Assembly (NCBI RefSeq): GCF_900106695.1
Contig: NZ_FNMZ01000006.1
Span: 1-64,000, forward strand
From: Albimonas donghaensis
GTDB taxonomy: Bacteria; Pseudomonadota; Alphaproteobacteria; Rhodobacterales; Rhodobacteraceae
DNA: 64,000 nucleotides
Reading direction: 5' to 3'
The position numbers were made by a program, and so were the translations under genes. The notes under the pieces were generated by a model. The model saw nothing but the letters and a program-made list of their open reading frames with translations. It searched no databases and had not been told where the DNA came from. Positions 27,549-36,731 of this stretch are shown here, piece after piece. Within the stretch, counting starts at the first letter, position 1; every line of letters begins with the position of its first letter.

Positions 27549-30470
27549 TCACCGCGCCTCCGCCGCCGCCATCGCCGAGGCGTGGTCGGCGCCCGGCTTC
27601 TCGTCCTCCACCGCGCGGCGGGCGGCGGCGCCGACGGCCGCCTTCTCGTCGTGGTTCAGCGGGCGGTCGGGCATGTTGGGGATGCGCACCGTCACCTCGC
27701 GATGGGCGAAGTGGATGCCCTCCTTCTCGAACAGCTCCCGGATCTCCTGGTAGACCAGCTTGCGCGTGGTCCACTGGTCGCCCGGCCGCGTCATGTACTT
27801 GATCCGGATGATCATCGCCGAGTCCTCCATCATGTAGACGCCCTGCGATTTCAGGGGCTGCACGAATTTCGGACCCTCGATCGGGTGCTCCTTCAGCCGC
27901 TCGCCCAGCTTCTTGACCAGCTTGCGCACCTTGTCGACATCGGTGTCGTAGGTCAGCCGCAGCGGCAGCTTCATCATCACCCAGTCGCGCGAGAAATTGG
28001 TCAGATGCGCGATCTCGCCGAAGGGGATCGTATGCAGCGCGCCCAGGTGGTGGCGCAGCTGGAACGAGCGCAGGGAGATCTTCTCCACCGTCCCCTTGAC
28101 CGAGCCGACGTCGATATACTCCCCCTTGCGGAAGGCGTCGTCGAGCAGGAAGAACATGCCCGACAGGATGTCCCGCACCAGCGTCTGCGCGCCGAAGCCC
28201 ACCGCGATGCCGACGATGCCGGCGCCCGCGAACAGCGGCGCCACGTTGACCCCCAGCTCCGTCGCCACGATCACCGCCACCGAAATGCCGATGGTCACCA
28301 GGATCGCCGAGCGGAACAGCGGCAGCAGCGTGCCCAGCCGCGAGGCCGCGGAGGCGCCGCCGCCCTCGTCCCCCGGCTCGCCGACGATGTCGTCCCCGCC
28401 CTCCGCCTCGATGCGCTGATCGAGCCAGATGCGCATGGCGTGATAGGCGATGTAGCCGAGGAACAGGGTGTCGATCACGTCCTGCGAGCGGTCGAAGAAC
28501 GAGCCGTCGGCGAAGATGCCGGAGCCGCCCCAGACCCGGATCAGCGCATAGGCCCCGGCGCCGAGCGAGAACAGGCTGACCACCCGGCGGGCCAGGTCCT
28601 CGAAGCTGCGCATCGTCCGCGTGGGGCGATAGGTGCGGGAGGCGGGCTCGGGCGCGGGCGCGGGCGGGCGTTCCGCGCCGGGCCGGGGCGGCACGCTGAC
28701 CGGGCCGCCGCCCTCGTCGTCGCCGTCGCCGTCCATGTCGCCCACGTCCATCCGGCCGGCGGCCGGGACGGCGCCATCGCGGGCGGGGCCATCGGGGGCG
28801 GAGCCATCAGGGGCGGGGCCATCGGGGGCGGGGCCATCGGGGGCGGGGCCGGGAGCAGGCTCGGCCCGGCGCAGCGGGTCCGGCCCGGCCGCGGCCGGGC
28901 CGGCATCGGCGCCGGGGTCCGCGGGCGCATCCGAAGTCGGGTCGGAGCGCGCGTCCAGCGGCGGGATCTCGACCCGCGGATGCGTCCGATGGCCGTCCTC
29001 AAGTCCATCCCCGGGCGCCGTCGCGGCGTCCCCCGAAGCCGGCGGCTGGCCGTCCAGCGGCGGCGCCCCGTCCCCGCCGGGCGAGACCCGCGCCGCATCC
29101 GCGGCCCGCGCGGCGTCGGCCTCCTCCTGCATCCGCCGCGCGGTGCGGGAGCGATGGAAAAGCTGCTCCACCGCGTAGAGCCCCGCGGCCTGCGACAGCA
29201 GCGCCAGCAGCAGGGTCAGGAAGGCGCCCGCCAGCAGCGGCACCACCTTGTCCAGCCCCATGACGTTGCGCAGCGCCTCCTCCACCCAGGCGGCGAGGAG
29301 ATAGACGGTGATCAGCGGCGCCCAGATCTTCGCGCCCAGCGCCGAGATCCACGTGCTCTCATACGGGCTGCGGCCCCGCAGGATGGCGCCCGACACCGCC
29401 GCCCGGTTCACCCAGACCAGCGTCACCGCGGCGACGAAACTGACGAAACCCAGCACGATGGCGTTCAGGCGCACCAGCTCCGTGCCCACGCCCATCTCGT
29501 TGAGCCAATAGGTGTACCCGCCCGACGTCACCCCGAAGGCGGTCAGCCCCGACAGCCAGAGATAAAGTCGGCGCGCATCGGCGTCGCTCATCCTCGGCAC
29601 GCGGTATTCGGGCAGATAGGGGCTCAACGTCATCCGCCAGGCGGTGTCGGCGGCGATGAAGGTCACGTAGCACAGCACGATCAGGCCGGCGGTGGCCTGG
29701 GTCGGCGCGTGCTCCTCGAACAGGAAGATGCCGAGGCCGAGCGAAATGGCGGTGATGATCAGCACCGCCACCAGGGTCATTGCGAAGCGCAGCGCCAGCA
29801 CCGGAATCTTGCCCGACAGGTCGTTGGTCCGGAACCGCCGCTGGGCGGTGATCATCAGCGGCCGGGCCAGGTAGATGCCGTAAAGCCCCGTGACCGCCCG
29901 CCCGATCAGGATCAGGATGGCGGTGACCAGCGCCACGCCCGCGAAATAGCCCCGATGCCCGTCGGGGCTGGCGGCGTCGAGCCGCGTGCCCATGCGGGTC
30001 AGCCCGTCGCGCGCCTCGCTCAGCATCCGCTCCAGCCGCTGGCGGAACACGCTGACATTGCGGGTGGAGCGACGCAGCATGCTGGGCTGCTCCTGCGCGC
30101 GGGCCGCGTCGGCGATCAGGCCGTAGGTCGCGAGATCCGGCGGCCGCGTCACGGCGCCGGGCTCGGTCGCGGGGCGCGACATCTGAGGGGCGGGCGCGTC
30201 CTCCTCCGACTTTCCGGCGGGGGCGCCGAACAGGCGGCCGTAGTCGATCACCTGCGCCTGCGCGCCGCCCCATCCATGCGCCGCGCCCCGGTCCCGGTCC
30301 CGGTCCCGGTCGGACGACGGCCAGGGCGCCGCGCACAGGATCGCGGCCAGCGCGACCAGCGCCAGCGCCCGAACCCAACCCGCCATCCGGCTCGCCCCGG
30401 CTCGGCGGGACTGCGCCGCGGCCTCGGATCGCCGGAACGTCCGGGAGATCTCCGGCGCGTTTCGCATCAT
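27549..30470 (-). CDS. Large MscS-family mechanosensitive channel with proline-rich insert
   Basis: At 973 residues this is a large MscS-type channel that would release solutes under hypo-osmotic stress. It has a signal-like segment (about 29-48), a periplasmic region, then several membrane helices (about 175-430). A long Pro/Ala/Asp/Gly-rich linker (about 450-625) contains five tandem copies of PDGPA (about 539-562). The MscS core follows: the pore helix region GAGIVGIAVGFGAQTLVRDI (about 745-770), the beta domain DAFRKGEYIDVGSVKGTVEK and the C-terminal domain. Starts at one of two adjacent ATG codons. The insert is probably cytosolic or periplasmic spacer; its role is unknown. Confidence 0.88.
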   Translation of the reverse strand: MMRNAPEISRTFRRSEAAAQSRRAGASRMAGWVRALALVALAAILCAAPWPSSDRDRDRDRGAAHGWGGAQAQVIDYGRLFGAPAGKSEEDAPAPQMSRPATEPGAVTRPPDLATYGLIADAARAQEQPSMLRRSTRNVSVFRQRLERMLSEARDGLTRMGTRLDAASPDGHRGYFAGVALVTAILILIGRAVTGLYGIYLARPLMITAQRRFRTNDLSGKIPVLALRFAMTLVAVLIITAISLGLGIFLFEEHAPTQATAGLIVLCYVTFIAADTAWRMTLSPYLPEYRVPRMSDADARRLYLWLSGLTAFGVTSGGYTYWLNEMGVGTELVRLNAIVLGFVSFVAAVTLVWVNRAAVSGAILRGRSPYESTWISALGAKIWAPLITVYLLAAWVEEALRNVMGLDKVVPLLAGAFLTLLLALLSQAAGLYAVEQLFHRSRTARRMQEEADAARAADAARVSPGGDGAPPLDGQPPASGDAATAPGDGLEDGHRTHPRVEIPPLDARSDPTSDAPADPGADAGPAAAGPDPLRRAEPAPGPAPDGPAPDGPAPDGSAPDGPARDGAVPAAGRMDVGDMDGDGDDEGGGPVSVPPRPGAERPPAPAPEPASRTYRPTRTMRSFEDLARRVVSLFSLGAGAYALIRVWGGSGIFADGSFFDRSQDVIDTLFLGYIAYHAMRIWLDQRIEAEGGDDIVGEPGDEGGGASAASRLGTLLPLFRSAILVTIGISVAVIVATELGVNVAPLFAGAGIVGIAVGFGAQTLVRDILSGMFFLLDDAFRKGEYIDVGSVKGTVEKISLRSFQLRHHLGALHTIPFGEIAHLTNFSRDWVMMKLPLRLTYDTDVDKVRKLVKKLGERLKEHPIEGPKFVQPLKSQGVYMMEDSAMIIRIKYMTRPGDQWTTRKLVYQEIRELFEKEGIHFAHREVTVRIPNMPDRPLNHDEKAAVGAAARRAVEDEKPGADHASAMAAAEAR
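28780..28856 (-). repeat. 15-bp tandem repeat coding PDGPA
   Basis: Five near-perfect tandem copies of a 15-base unit (GGGCGGGGCCATCGG on the plus strand) lie inside the mscS-like gene and encode PDGPA repeats. Such in-frame repeats can change copy number without breaking the frame. Confidence 0.8.
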
Positions 30471-30934
30471 GTTCTGTCCGCCCTTCCGTCAACTCGCGAC
30501 AGCATATGCCGATCACGCCCGCCGCGTGCAAGAAACCCGGGCTTCGACCGTCGCGGCCGCGCCCCTTTGACGTGGGGGAATCCCGCCTCCTTGGCCTTCG
30601 AAGCGGCGCCCGCCATGCGCCGCGCCCCGCAGGACGCCGCGGCCGCACGCCGCGCACCCGGCCCGAGGTCCGCGCCGCACATGATATCAAGCGCCTCGCA
30701 ACACAAGTCTTTTCCGCCCCGACCGGCGCGCCGCCCCGCCCGCCCGCATGCCGCATCCGCCGCGCGCCGGTTTCGCCGCTTTCGCAGCGCAGCGTTTCCG
30801 GATAGCGTCGAGGGGACGCCGATGAAACGCGCAGCGGCCTTTGGGGGGAGCGGCATGAGACATCCACGCTCCGCCCGGCCGGCACGCGATCATGGACGAC
30901 CCGCAGGGCGAGCAGACGAGGGCGGACTCACCGG
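30471..30934. other. Divergent intergenic region, mscS-like / glycosyltransferase cluster
   Basis: This 464-base stretch separates divergent genes and should hold the promoter of the glycosyltransferase cluster. No coding region, riboswitch or clear palindrome was recognised. Confidence 0.4.
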
Positions 30935-32215
30935 ATGACGGCCCCCAGGGACAACGGCGTCTCGATTCACGCCGCCAAGCCGCGCCGCCGCGACCGCGAC
31001 GACGCCCCGTCGGATGTGCGCCGCCGCGCCCTGCTCTACAGCCATGACACCTTCGGCCTCGGCCACCTGCGCCGCGCCCGCACCATCGCCTCGGCCCTGA
31101 CCGAGCGCGACCCCGGCGTCGCCGCGCTGATCCTCACCGGCTCGCCCATCGCCGGGCGCTTCGACTTCCCCGACCGGGTCGACCATGTGCGCCTGCCCGG
31201 CGTGGTGAAGCTGGCGGACGGCGACTACGCCTCGCACAATCTCGGCATCTCGATCGAGGACACGGTGGACCTGCGCGCCTCGATCATCGCCGCCACCGAC
31301 GCCGCCTTCGCCCCCGGCCTGCTGCTGGTGGACAAGGAGGCCTGGGGCTTTCGCAACGAGATGGGCGACGCGCTCGCCGCCGCCAGCGCCCGGGGCACAC
31401 GGGTGGTGCTGGGCGTGCGCGACGTGCTCGACGACCTGCCCTCGCTGGCCGCGGAGTGGAAGCGCAAGGACCACGCCGACGCGATCCGGCGCTATTTCGA
31501 CGAGATCTGGGTCTACGGCCTGCCCGAGATCTGCCGCCCGCTCGACGGGCTGGGCCTGCCGGACGAGGTGCTCGACCGGGTGATCTACACCGGCTACCTG
31601 CGCCGCGAGGCTCCGGACTGGCCCGCGGATGTGGGCCTCGCTCCCCCGGACGAGCCCTATGTCCTGGTCACCACCGGCGGCGGCGGCGACGGCGAGGGGC
31701 TGATCGACTGGACCCTGCAGGCCTATGAGACCGACCCGACGCTCGGCCCCCATGCGGTGATCGTCTACGGCCCCTTCCTGCATGCCGAGCGCCGGGCCGA
31801 ATTCGACCGCCGCGCCCATGCGCTGAAGGGCCGGGTCAGCGTCATGAGCTTCGATTCGCGGATCGAGCGGCTGTTGTCCGAGGCCTCCGGCATCATCGCC
31901 ATGGGCGGCTACAACACGTTCTGCGAGATCCTGAGCCTCGACAAGCCGGCCGTGATCTCCCCCCGTATCCGGCCGCGGCTGGAGCAGTATATCCGCGCCG
32001 AGGCGGCGGAGCGGCTGGGCCTCGCGCGCATGCTGCACGCGCCCCGCGACGGCTACGGGCCCGAGGCGATGATCGCCGCCATCCGCGGACTGGCCACCCA
32101 GCCGCGGCCTTCCGAGATCTCCATCCCCGGCCTGCTCGACGGGCTTGACCGGGTGGCGGAGCGCGCCGCCGCGGCCTTCGACAGCGCCGCGCGCCCGCAG
32201 GCCCGCCGCGCCTGA
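30935..32215 (+). CDS. Glycosyltransferase of COG4671 type (MurG-like GT-B fold)
   Basis: The 426-residue protein has the opening motif ALLYSHDTFGLGHLRRARTI (residues 32-51), which is the mark of the COG4671 predicted glycosyltransferases. The middle contains EAWGFRNEMGD and a conserved RVVLGVRDVLDD. The C-terminal Rossmann domain shows VLVTTGGGGDGEGLIDW and AMGGYNTFCEILSLDKPAV, similar to the nucleotide-sugar site of MurG-type enzymes. First gene of a plus-strand glycosyltransferase run; the next gene starts 20 bases later. Donor and acceptor are unknown. Confidence 0.82.
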   Translation: MTAPRDNGVSIHAAKPRRRDRDDAPSDVRRRALLYSHDTFGLGHLRRARTIASALTERDPGVAALILTGSPIAGRFDFPDRVDHVRLPGVVKLADGDYASHNLGISIEDTVDLRASIIAATDAAFAPGLLLVDKEAWGFRNEMGDALAAASARGTRVVLGVRDVLDDLPSLAAEWKRKDHADAIRRYFDEIWVYGLPEICRPLDGLGLPDEVLDRVIYTGYLRREAPDWPADVGLAPPDEPYVLVTTGGGGDGEGLIDWTLQAYETDPTLGPHAVIVYGPFLHAERRAEFDRRAHALKGRVSVMSFDSRIERLLSEASGIIAMGGYNTFCEILSLDKPAVISPRIRPRLEQYIRAEAAERLGLARMLHAPRDGYGPEAMIAAIRGLATQPRPSEISIPGLLDGLDRVAERAAAAFDSAARPQARRA

Positions 32216-32235
32216 GCCCGCTTCCGGACGACGCC

Positions 32236-33573
32236 ATGACCTCCCAGACCCGCGCTTCCGCCCCGCCCGTTCCGGCGGAGCCCCCTTCCGCCCCCCCGCT
32301 CGCGGTCGTGGTGAAAGGCTATCCCCGCCTGTCCGAAACCTTCGTGGCCCAGGAGCTGCTGGCGCTGGAGGCCCGCGGCCATGCGTTCGAGATCTGGTCC
32401 CTGCGCCACCCCTATGACGACCGCACTCACCCGCTGCATGACCGCATCCGGGCGCGGCCCCGCTACCTGCCCGAATACCTGTATCAGGAGCCGCTGCGGG
32501 TTCTGCGCGGGGTCGCTCGGGCGGTCCGGATGCCGGGCTTCGGCGCGACCGCGCGGCAATGGCTGCGCGACCTCGGGCGCGACCGCACCGCCAACCGCGT
32601 GCGCCGCTTCGGCCAGGCCTGCGTTCTGGCCGCGGAACTGCCGGAGGGGACGCGGTTCCTCTACGCGCATTTCCTGCACACGCCCGGCTCCGTCGCCCGC
32701 TACGCCGCGGCGATGCGGGGGGTGGAGTGGGGGATCTCCGCCCATGCCAAGGACATCTGGACCATCCCGGACTGGGAGAAGCGCGAGAAACTGGCCGACG
32801 CGCGGTTCCTGGTGACCTGCACCGGCTCGGGCGCCGAGCATCTGCGGGGGCTGGCGCCGGACCCCGCGCGGGTGGGGCTGGTCTATCACGGTCTCGACCT
32901 GACGCGCTTTCCCGACCCGCCCGCGCGCGCGCCCCGGGCCGAGGGCGCGCCGCTGGTCCTGCTCTCGGTCGGGCGGCTGGTGGCCAAGAAGGGCTATGAC
33001 GACCTGATCGAGGCGCTGGCCGCCCTTCCCCCCGGGCTCGACTGGCGGTTTCGCCATGTGGGGGGCGGCGCGCTGAAGGACGCGCTTTCCGCCCGAGCAG
33101 AGGCCGCGGGGATCGCGGACCGCATCGCGTGGCTCGGCAAACGCGACCAGACCGAGGTGATCGCCGAAATGCGCGGGGCGGACCTGTTCGTCCTGCCCTC
33201 CAAGATCGCCGGGGACGGGGATCGCGACGGGCTGCCCAACGTGCTGATGGAGGCCGCGAGCCAGGCTCTGCCGATCCTGACCACCGCCGTCTCCGCCATC
33301 CCGGAATTCATCCAGGACGGGGTCCATGGCGCCCTCGTCCCGCCCGGCGACCCCGCCGCGCTCGCCGCCCGGATCGAGGCCATCGCCGCGGCCCCCGAGG
33401 CCGCCGAGGCCCAGGCCCGCGCCGCCCGCGCCCGTCTCGTCGCGGAGTTCGGGATGGAGGCCGGGATAGACGCGCTCGACACCCGCCTGCGCGCCGCCCT
33501 CGGCGACGCGGCGCCTCCGCTCGCGGCGTCCGCGAGCCCTGCGCCCGCCTCTCCGTCGCGGGCCGCCCGATGA
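32236..33573 (+). CDS. Family 4 glycosyltransferase
   Basis: The 445-residue GT-B enzyme opens with VVVKGYPRLSETFVAQELLALE, as in colanic-acid type GT4 proteins (WcaL/AmsK-like). The donor-side motifs are LLSVGRLVAKKGYDDLIEAL and the E-x7-E type segment DGLPNVLMEAASQALPILTT. The tail (about 425-445) is low-complexity Ala/Pro/Ser. It lies 20 bases after the COG4671 gene and reads as part of the same unit. Substrate is not predictable. Confidence 0.85.
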   Translation: MTSQTRASAPPVPAEPPSAPPLAVVVKGYPRLSETFVAQELLALEARGHAFEIWSLRHPYDDRTHPLHDRIRARPRYLPEYLYQEPLRVLRGVARAVRMPGFGATARQWLRDLGRDRTANRVRRFGQACVLAAELPEGTRFLYAHFLHTPGSVARYAAAMRGVEWGISAHAKDIWTIPDWEKREKLADARFLVTCTGSGAEHLRGLAPDPARVGLVYHGLDLTRFPDPPARAPRAEGAPLVLLSVGRLVAKKGYDDLIEALAALPPGLDWRFRHVGGGALKDALSARAEAAGIADRIAWLGKRDQTEVIAEMRGADLFVLPSKIAGDGDRDGLPNVLMEAASQALPILTTAVSAIPEFIQDGVHGALVPPGDPAALAARIEAIAAAPEAAEAQARAARARLVAEFGMEAGIDALDTRLRAALGDAAPPLAASASPAPASPSRAAR

Positions 33574-33751
33574 CCCGCCGCGCCGCCGCGGGCGGCGCTT
33601 CGCGGCGGCCGACGGCGACCGTGCGGGTCGCGCCGGGGCGCAGCGGGCCCGCTTGCGCCCGGCGTCGCGTTCCGCCCCTTCCGCCGCGCCGTCCCCTCTC
33701 CGGCCGACGCCGCGCCGCCCCGCCGGCGCGCCGCGCCTGACCCCACGCGCC

Positions 33752-34888
33752 ATGGCCTCTCCGCCCCTCCGCATCGCCTTCCACGCGCCGATGAAACCAG
33801 CCTCGCACCCGACGCCTTCGGGCGACCGGCGCATCGCCCGGCTGACCCTGCAGGCGCTGGAGCGCGCCGGCTTCGCGCCCTTCGTGGCCTCCGAGCTGCG
33901 CACCCTCGACATGGCCGGCGCCCCCCTCCGCCAGGCCGCGCTCGAACACCGCGCCCGCGACGAGGCCGCCCGGCTCGTGGGAACCCTGCGCGCCGATCCC
34001 CCCGCGCTCTGGCTCACCTATCACAGCTACTGGAAGGCCCCGGACCTGCTCGGCCCCAAGGTCGCGCGCGGGCTGGGCATTCCCTATGTGGTGACCGAGC
34101 CCATCCTCTCCCGCCGCCGCCGCGCCGGCCCCTGGGCGGGCTTCGCGGCGGCGGCGGAGGCGGGGATGCGCGCCGCGGACCTGTTGCTGTGGTCCACGCC
34201 CCGCGACCGGCCGGGGCTGGATTTCCTCGGCCATGACCGGCTGGCCGAACTGCCCCCCTTCGTCGATCCCGGGCCGCCTCCCGCCCCCCGCGCGCGCCAG
34301 ACGTCCGGGGGGCGGGGGGCGCCGCTGCGCCTGCTGGTCGCGGCGATGATGCGGCCCGGCGACAAGGCGGCCTCCTACGCCCGGCTCGCGGCGGGACTGG
34401 CCGCGCTGCCCGCCGCCGCTCCCGACTGGCGGCTCGACATTCTCGGCGACGGCCCCGCTCGGGCCGAGGTCGAGGCGATGTTCGCCCCCCTCGCCCCCCG
34501 CGTGCGCTTCCGCGGCGCGGTGTCCGACCCCGCCGAGACCCGCGCCGCGATGGAGACCGCCGACCTCCTCCCCTGGCCCGGCGTCGGCGAGGGCTTCGGC
34601 ATGGTCTACCTGGAGGCGCAGGCCGCCGGCCTCCCCTGCCTGGCCGAGAACCGCCCCGGCCCGGCCCATGTCCTCGTCCCCGAGGCCGCGGGCGGCCTGC
34701 CCCTGACCGACCCGGCGGCGCCCGGCGCCTACGCGGCCGGCCTCGCCGCCGCGCTCGCCTCGCCCGAGCGGCTCGTCCGCGCCGGGGCCGCGGCCCGCGC
34801 CCATATCCTCGCCCGCCACGGGATCGACGCCGCCGCCGCCCGCCTCCGGGCCCTCCTCCTCCCCCTCATCGAAGGCGCCCCGCGATGA
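33752..34888 (+). CDS. Family 4 glycosyltransferase
   Basis: The 378-residue protein starts MASPPLRIAFHAPMKPASHP at the ATG at 33752; upstream codons in the open frame are repetitive and look non-coding. It carries IAFHAPMKP at the N-terminus, TPSGDRRIARL, and a C-terminal donor site DLLPWPGVGEGFGMVYLEAQ followed by AAGLPCLAENRPG. The stop overlaps the start of the phosphatase gene by four bases. A gap of 178 bases separates it from the preceding glycosyltransferase. Confidence 0.83.
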   Translation: MASPPLRIAFHAPMKPASHPTPSGDRRIARLTLQALERAGFAPFVASELRTLDMAGAPLRQAALEHRARDEAARLVGTLRADPPALWLTYHSYWKAPDLLGPKVARGLGIPYVVTEPILSRRRRAGPWAGFAAAAEAGMRAADLLLWSTPRDRPGLDFLGHDRLAELPPFVDPGPPPAPRARQTSGGRGAPLRLLVAAMMRPGDKAASYARLAAGLAALPAAAPDWRLDILGDGPARAEVEAMFAPLAPRVRFRGAVSDPAETRAAMETADLLPWPGVGEGFGMVYLEAQAAGLPCLAENRPGPAHVLVPEAAGGLPLTDPAAPGAYAAGLAAALASPERLVRAGAAARAHILARHGIDAAAARLRALLLPLIEGAPR

Positions 34889-35487
34889 CCGTGACCGAGC
34901 CCGCCCCGTTCGAAATCGGCCTCCTGCGCCATTTCCCGACCCTGTGGAACGAGGAAGGCCGTCTGCAGGGGCGCACCGACATCCCGCTCGCCCCCGCTTC
35001 GCGCGCCGCCCTCGCCACTCTCGCCCTGCCGCCGCGCTGGCGGGGCCTGCCGGTGATCTGCTCGCCGCTCGGCCGCGCGGTGGAGACGGCCGAAGCGCTG
35101 GCGGCGGGGGCCCCGATCCGCCTCGACGACCGGCTGGTGGAAATGCATATGGGCGACTGGGAGGGCCGCATCGGCGCGGACCTGCTGGCCGACCCGGACT
35201 GCGCCTACCGCCCGGTCGAGGACTGGGGCTGGGACTTCCAGCCGCCGGGCGGCGAGACCCCGGCCCAGGTCGCCGACCGCGCCGGCGCCGTGCTGGCGGA
35301 GCTCTCCGGCCCGGCCCTGATCGTCTGCCATCGCGGCGTGATGCGCGCCCTGCTGGCGCGGGCCACCGGCTGGAACTACCGCGGGCCGGAGACGTTCCGG
35401 ATCAAGCGCGCCTCGGTCCACCCGGTGACGATGCGCGGCGGCCGCCCCGACGGCGCCGCGAAATTCGAGCGGCTGGTCCCGCGATGA
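34885..35487 (+). CDS. Histidine phosphatase (phosphoglycerate mutase-like)
   Basis: The 200-residue protein carries the branch-2H phosphatase motif LLRHFPT with the catalytic H16, the segment NEEGRLQGRTDIPL, the arginine of CSPLGRAVETAEAL, the acidic residue of VEMHMGDWEGR and the second histidine H149 in LIVCHRG. These enzymes remove phosphate from small molecules such as sugar phosphates. It overlaps both neighbouring glycosyltransferase genes by four bases, which argues for a step in the same pathway, for example dephosphorylating a glycosyl-phosphate intermediate. That role is inferred. Confidence 0.87.
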   Translation: MTVTEPAPFEIGLLRHFPTLWNEEGRLQGRTDIPLAPASRAALATLALPPRWRGLPVICSPLGRAVETAEALAAGAPIRLDDRLVEMHMGDWEGRIGADLLADPDCAYRPVEDWGWDFQPPGGETPAQVADRAGAVLAELSGPALIVCHRGVMRALLARATGWNYRGPETFRIKRASVHPVTMRGGRPDGAAKFERLVPR

Positions 35488-36638
35488 CCCCGCCCCTGCG
35501 CCAGCCCCGCGCCCGGCCCCGGATCGCCTATCTGGTCACGCATCTGATGGGCTCCGGCCACCTGGTGCGGACCCTGGCGCTGGCCCGCGCGGCGGCGCAG
35601 GCGGGGGCGGAGGCGCTGGTGATCTCCGGCGGCAGGCCCCTGGCCCATGTGGACGCGACGGGCGTGGACCTGCGCCAACTGCCGCCGCTGATGTCGGACG
35701 GGCTCGACTATCGCAACCTGCTGCGCGCGGATGGGACGCCCGCCGGCCCCGAGGACTACGCCGACCGCCGCGCCCGCATCGCCGCGATCCTGCGCGACGC
35801 CGCCCCCGACGCGCTGGTCTGCGAACTGCACCCTTTCGGCCGTCGCAGCCTCGCCGCCGAGTTCGAAACGGCGCTGGAAGCCGCAGGCGCCGCCCCCGCC
35901 TGGGTCTCGATCCGCGACGTGCTGGAGCCGCCCTCCAAGCCCAAGCGCGTGGCCCGCACGCTGGAGGCGCTGGCCCCGTTCCGCGCGGTGCTGGTCCATG
36001 GCGACGCCGCCGCGATCCCGCTGGAAGCGAGCTGGCCCGGCCCCGACGCCGGCCCCCCGCCGCCCGCGGGCCTCGGCCGCCCCCTGAGCTACACCGGCTA
36101 TGTCTGCGCGCCCCCGCCCGCCGCCGCGCCGGACGGCCCGGGCCGGGGCGAGGTGCTGGTCGCCACCGGCGGCGGCGCCATCGGCCGGGCGCTTCTGGAG
36201 ATGGCCGCCCATGCCGCGACCCGTTCCCCCCTGCCATGGCGCCTGCTGGTCGGCGGCGCCGATGCGACGGCGGAGGCGGCGCGGCTCTCGGCGCTCGGCC
36301 CGGCGATGGCGGAGCCCGCTCGGGCGGACTATCGGGAAATGATGGCGCGGGCCGCCGTCTCGGTCAGCCTCGCGGGCTACAACACCGCCGTCGAGGCCGC
36401 GCTGTCGCCCACCCCCGCCCTGCTGGTCCCGATGGAGGAGGGCGGCGAGCGCGAGCAGCTGATCCGGGCCGAGGCGTTCTCGAACCTCCCCGGCCTCGCC
36501 GCCGCCCGCATCGGCGCGCTGACGCCCGAGACGCTGGCCGAGCGGGTTGACGCCCTCGCCCACGCGCCGCGCATCGCCGCCCCGCTGCGCGCCGACGGCG
36601 CCGCCGAAAGCGCCCGGATCATCCTGGGAGACCTTTGA
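35484..36638 (+). CDS. Second MurG-like glycosyltransferase
   Basis: The 384-residue protein opens IAYLVTHLMGSGHLVRTLAL, a GSGHLxR motif related to GxGHxxR in MurG and COG4671 enzymes. Later motifs are ALVCELHPFGRRSLAAEFE, VSIRDVLEPPSKPKR, EVLVATGGGAIGRALLEMA and VSLAGYNTAVEAALSPTPAL. It shares the SIRDVL and GGYNT-type segments with the first gene of the cluster (30935), so the two are likely distant paralogues. Its ATG overlaps the phosphatase stop. It ends the plus-strand run and converges on the ABC permease operon. Confidence 0.8.
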   Translation: MTPPLRQPRARPRIAYLVTHLMGSGHLVRTLALARAAAQAGAEALVISGGRPLAHVDATGVDLRQLPPLMSDGLDYRNLLRADGTPAGPEDYADRRARIAAILRDAAPDALVCELHPFGRRSLAAEFETALEAAGAAPAWVSIRDVLEPPSKPKRVARTLEALAPFRAVLVHGDAAAIPLEASWPGPDAGPPPPAGLGRPLSYTGYVCAPPPAAAPDGPGRGEVLVATGGGAIGRALLEMAAHAATRSPLPWRLLVGGADATAEAARLSALGPAMAEPARADYREMMARAAVSVSLAGYNTAVEAALSPTPALLVPMEEGGEREQLIRAEAFSNLPGLAAARIGALTPETLAERVDALAHAPRIAAPLRADGAAESARIILGDL

Positions 36639-36731
36639 GCCAGGCGCCCCCGGCGCGACGTCGCGCGGGCGCGACGGCGCCGCCCTCGTCCGGGTCGACG
36701 CGCGGCTCCCTCCGCCGAAACCGGGACGGCC

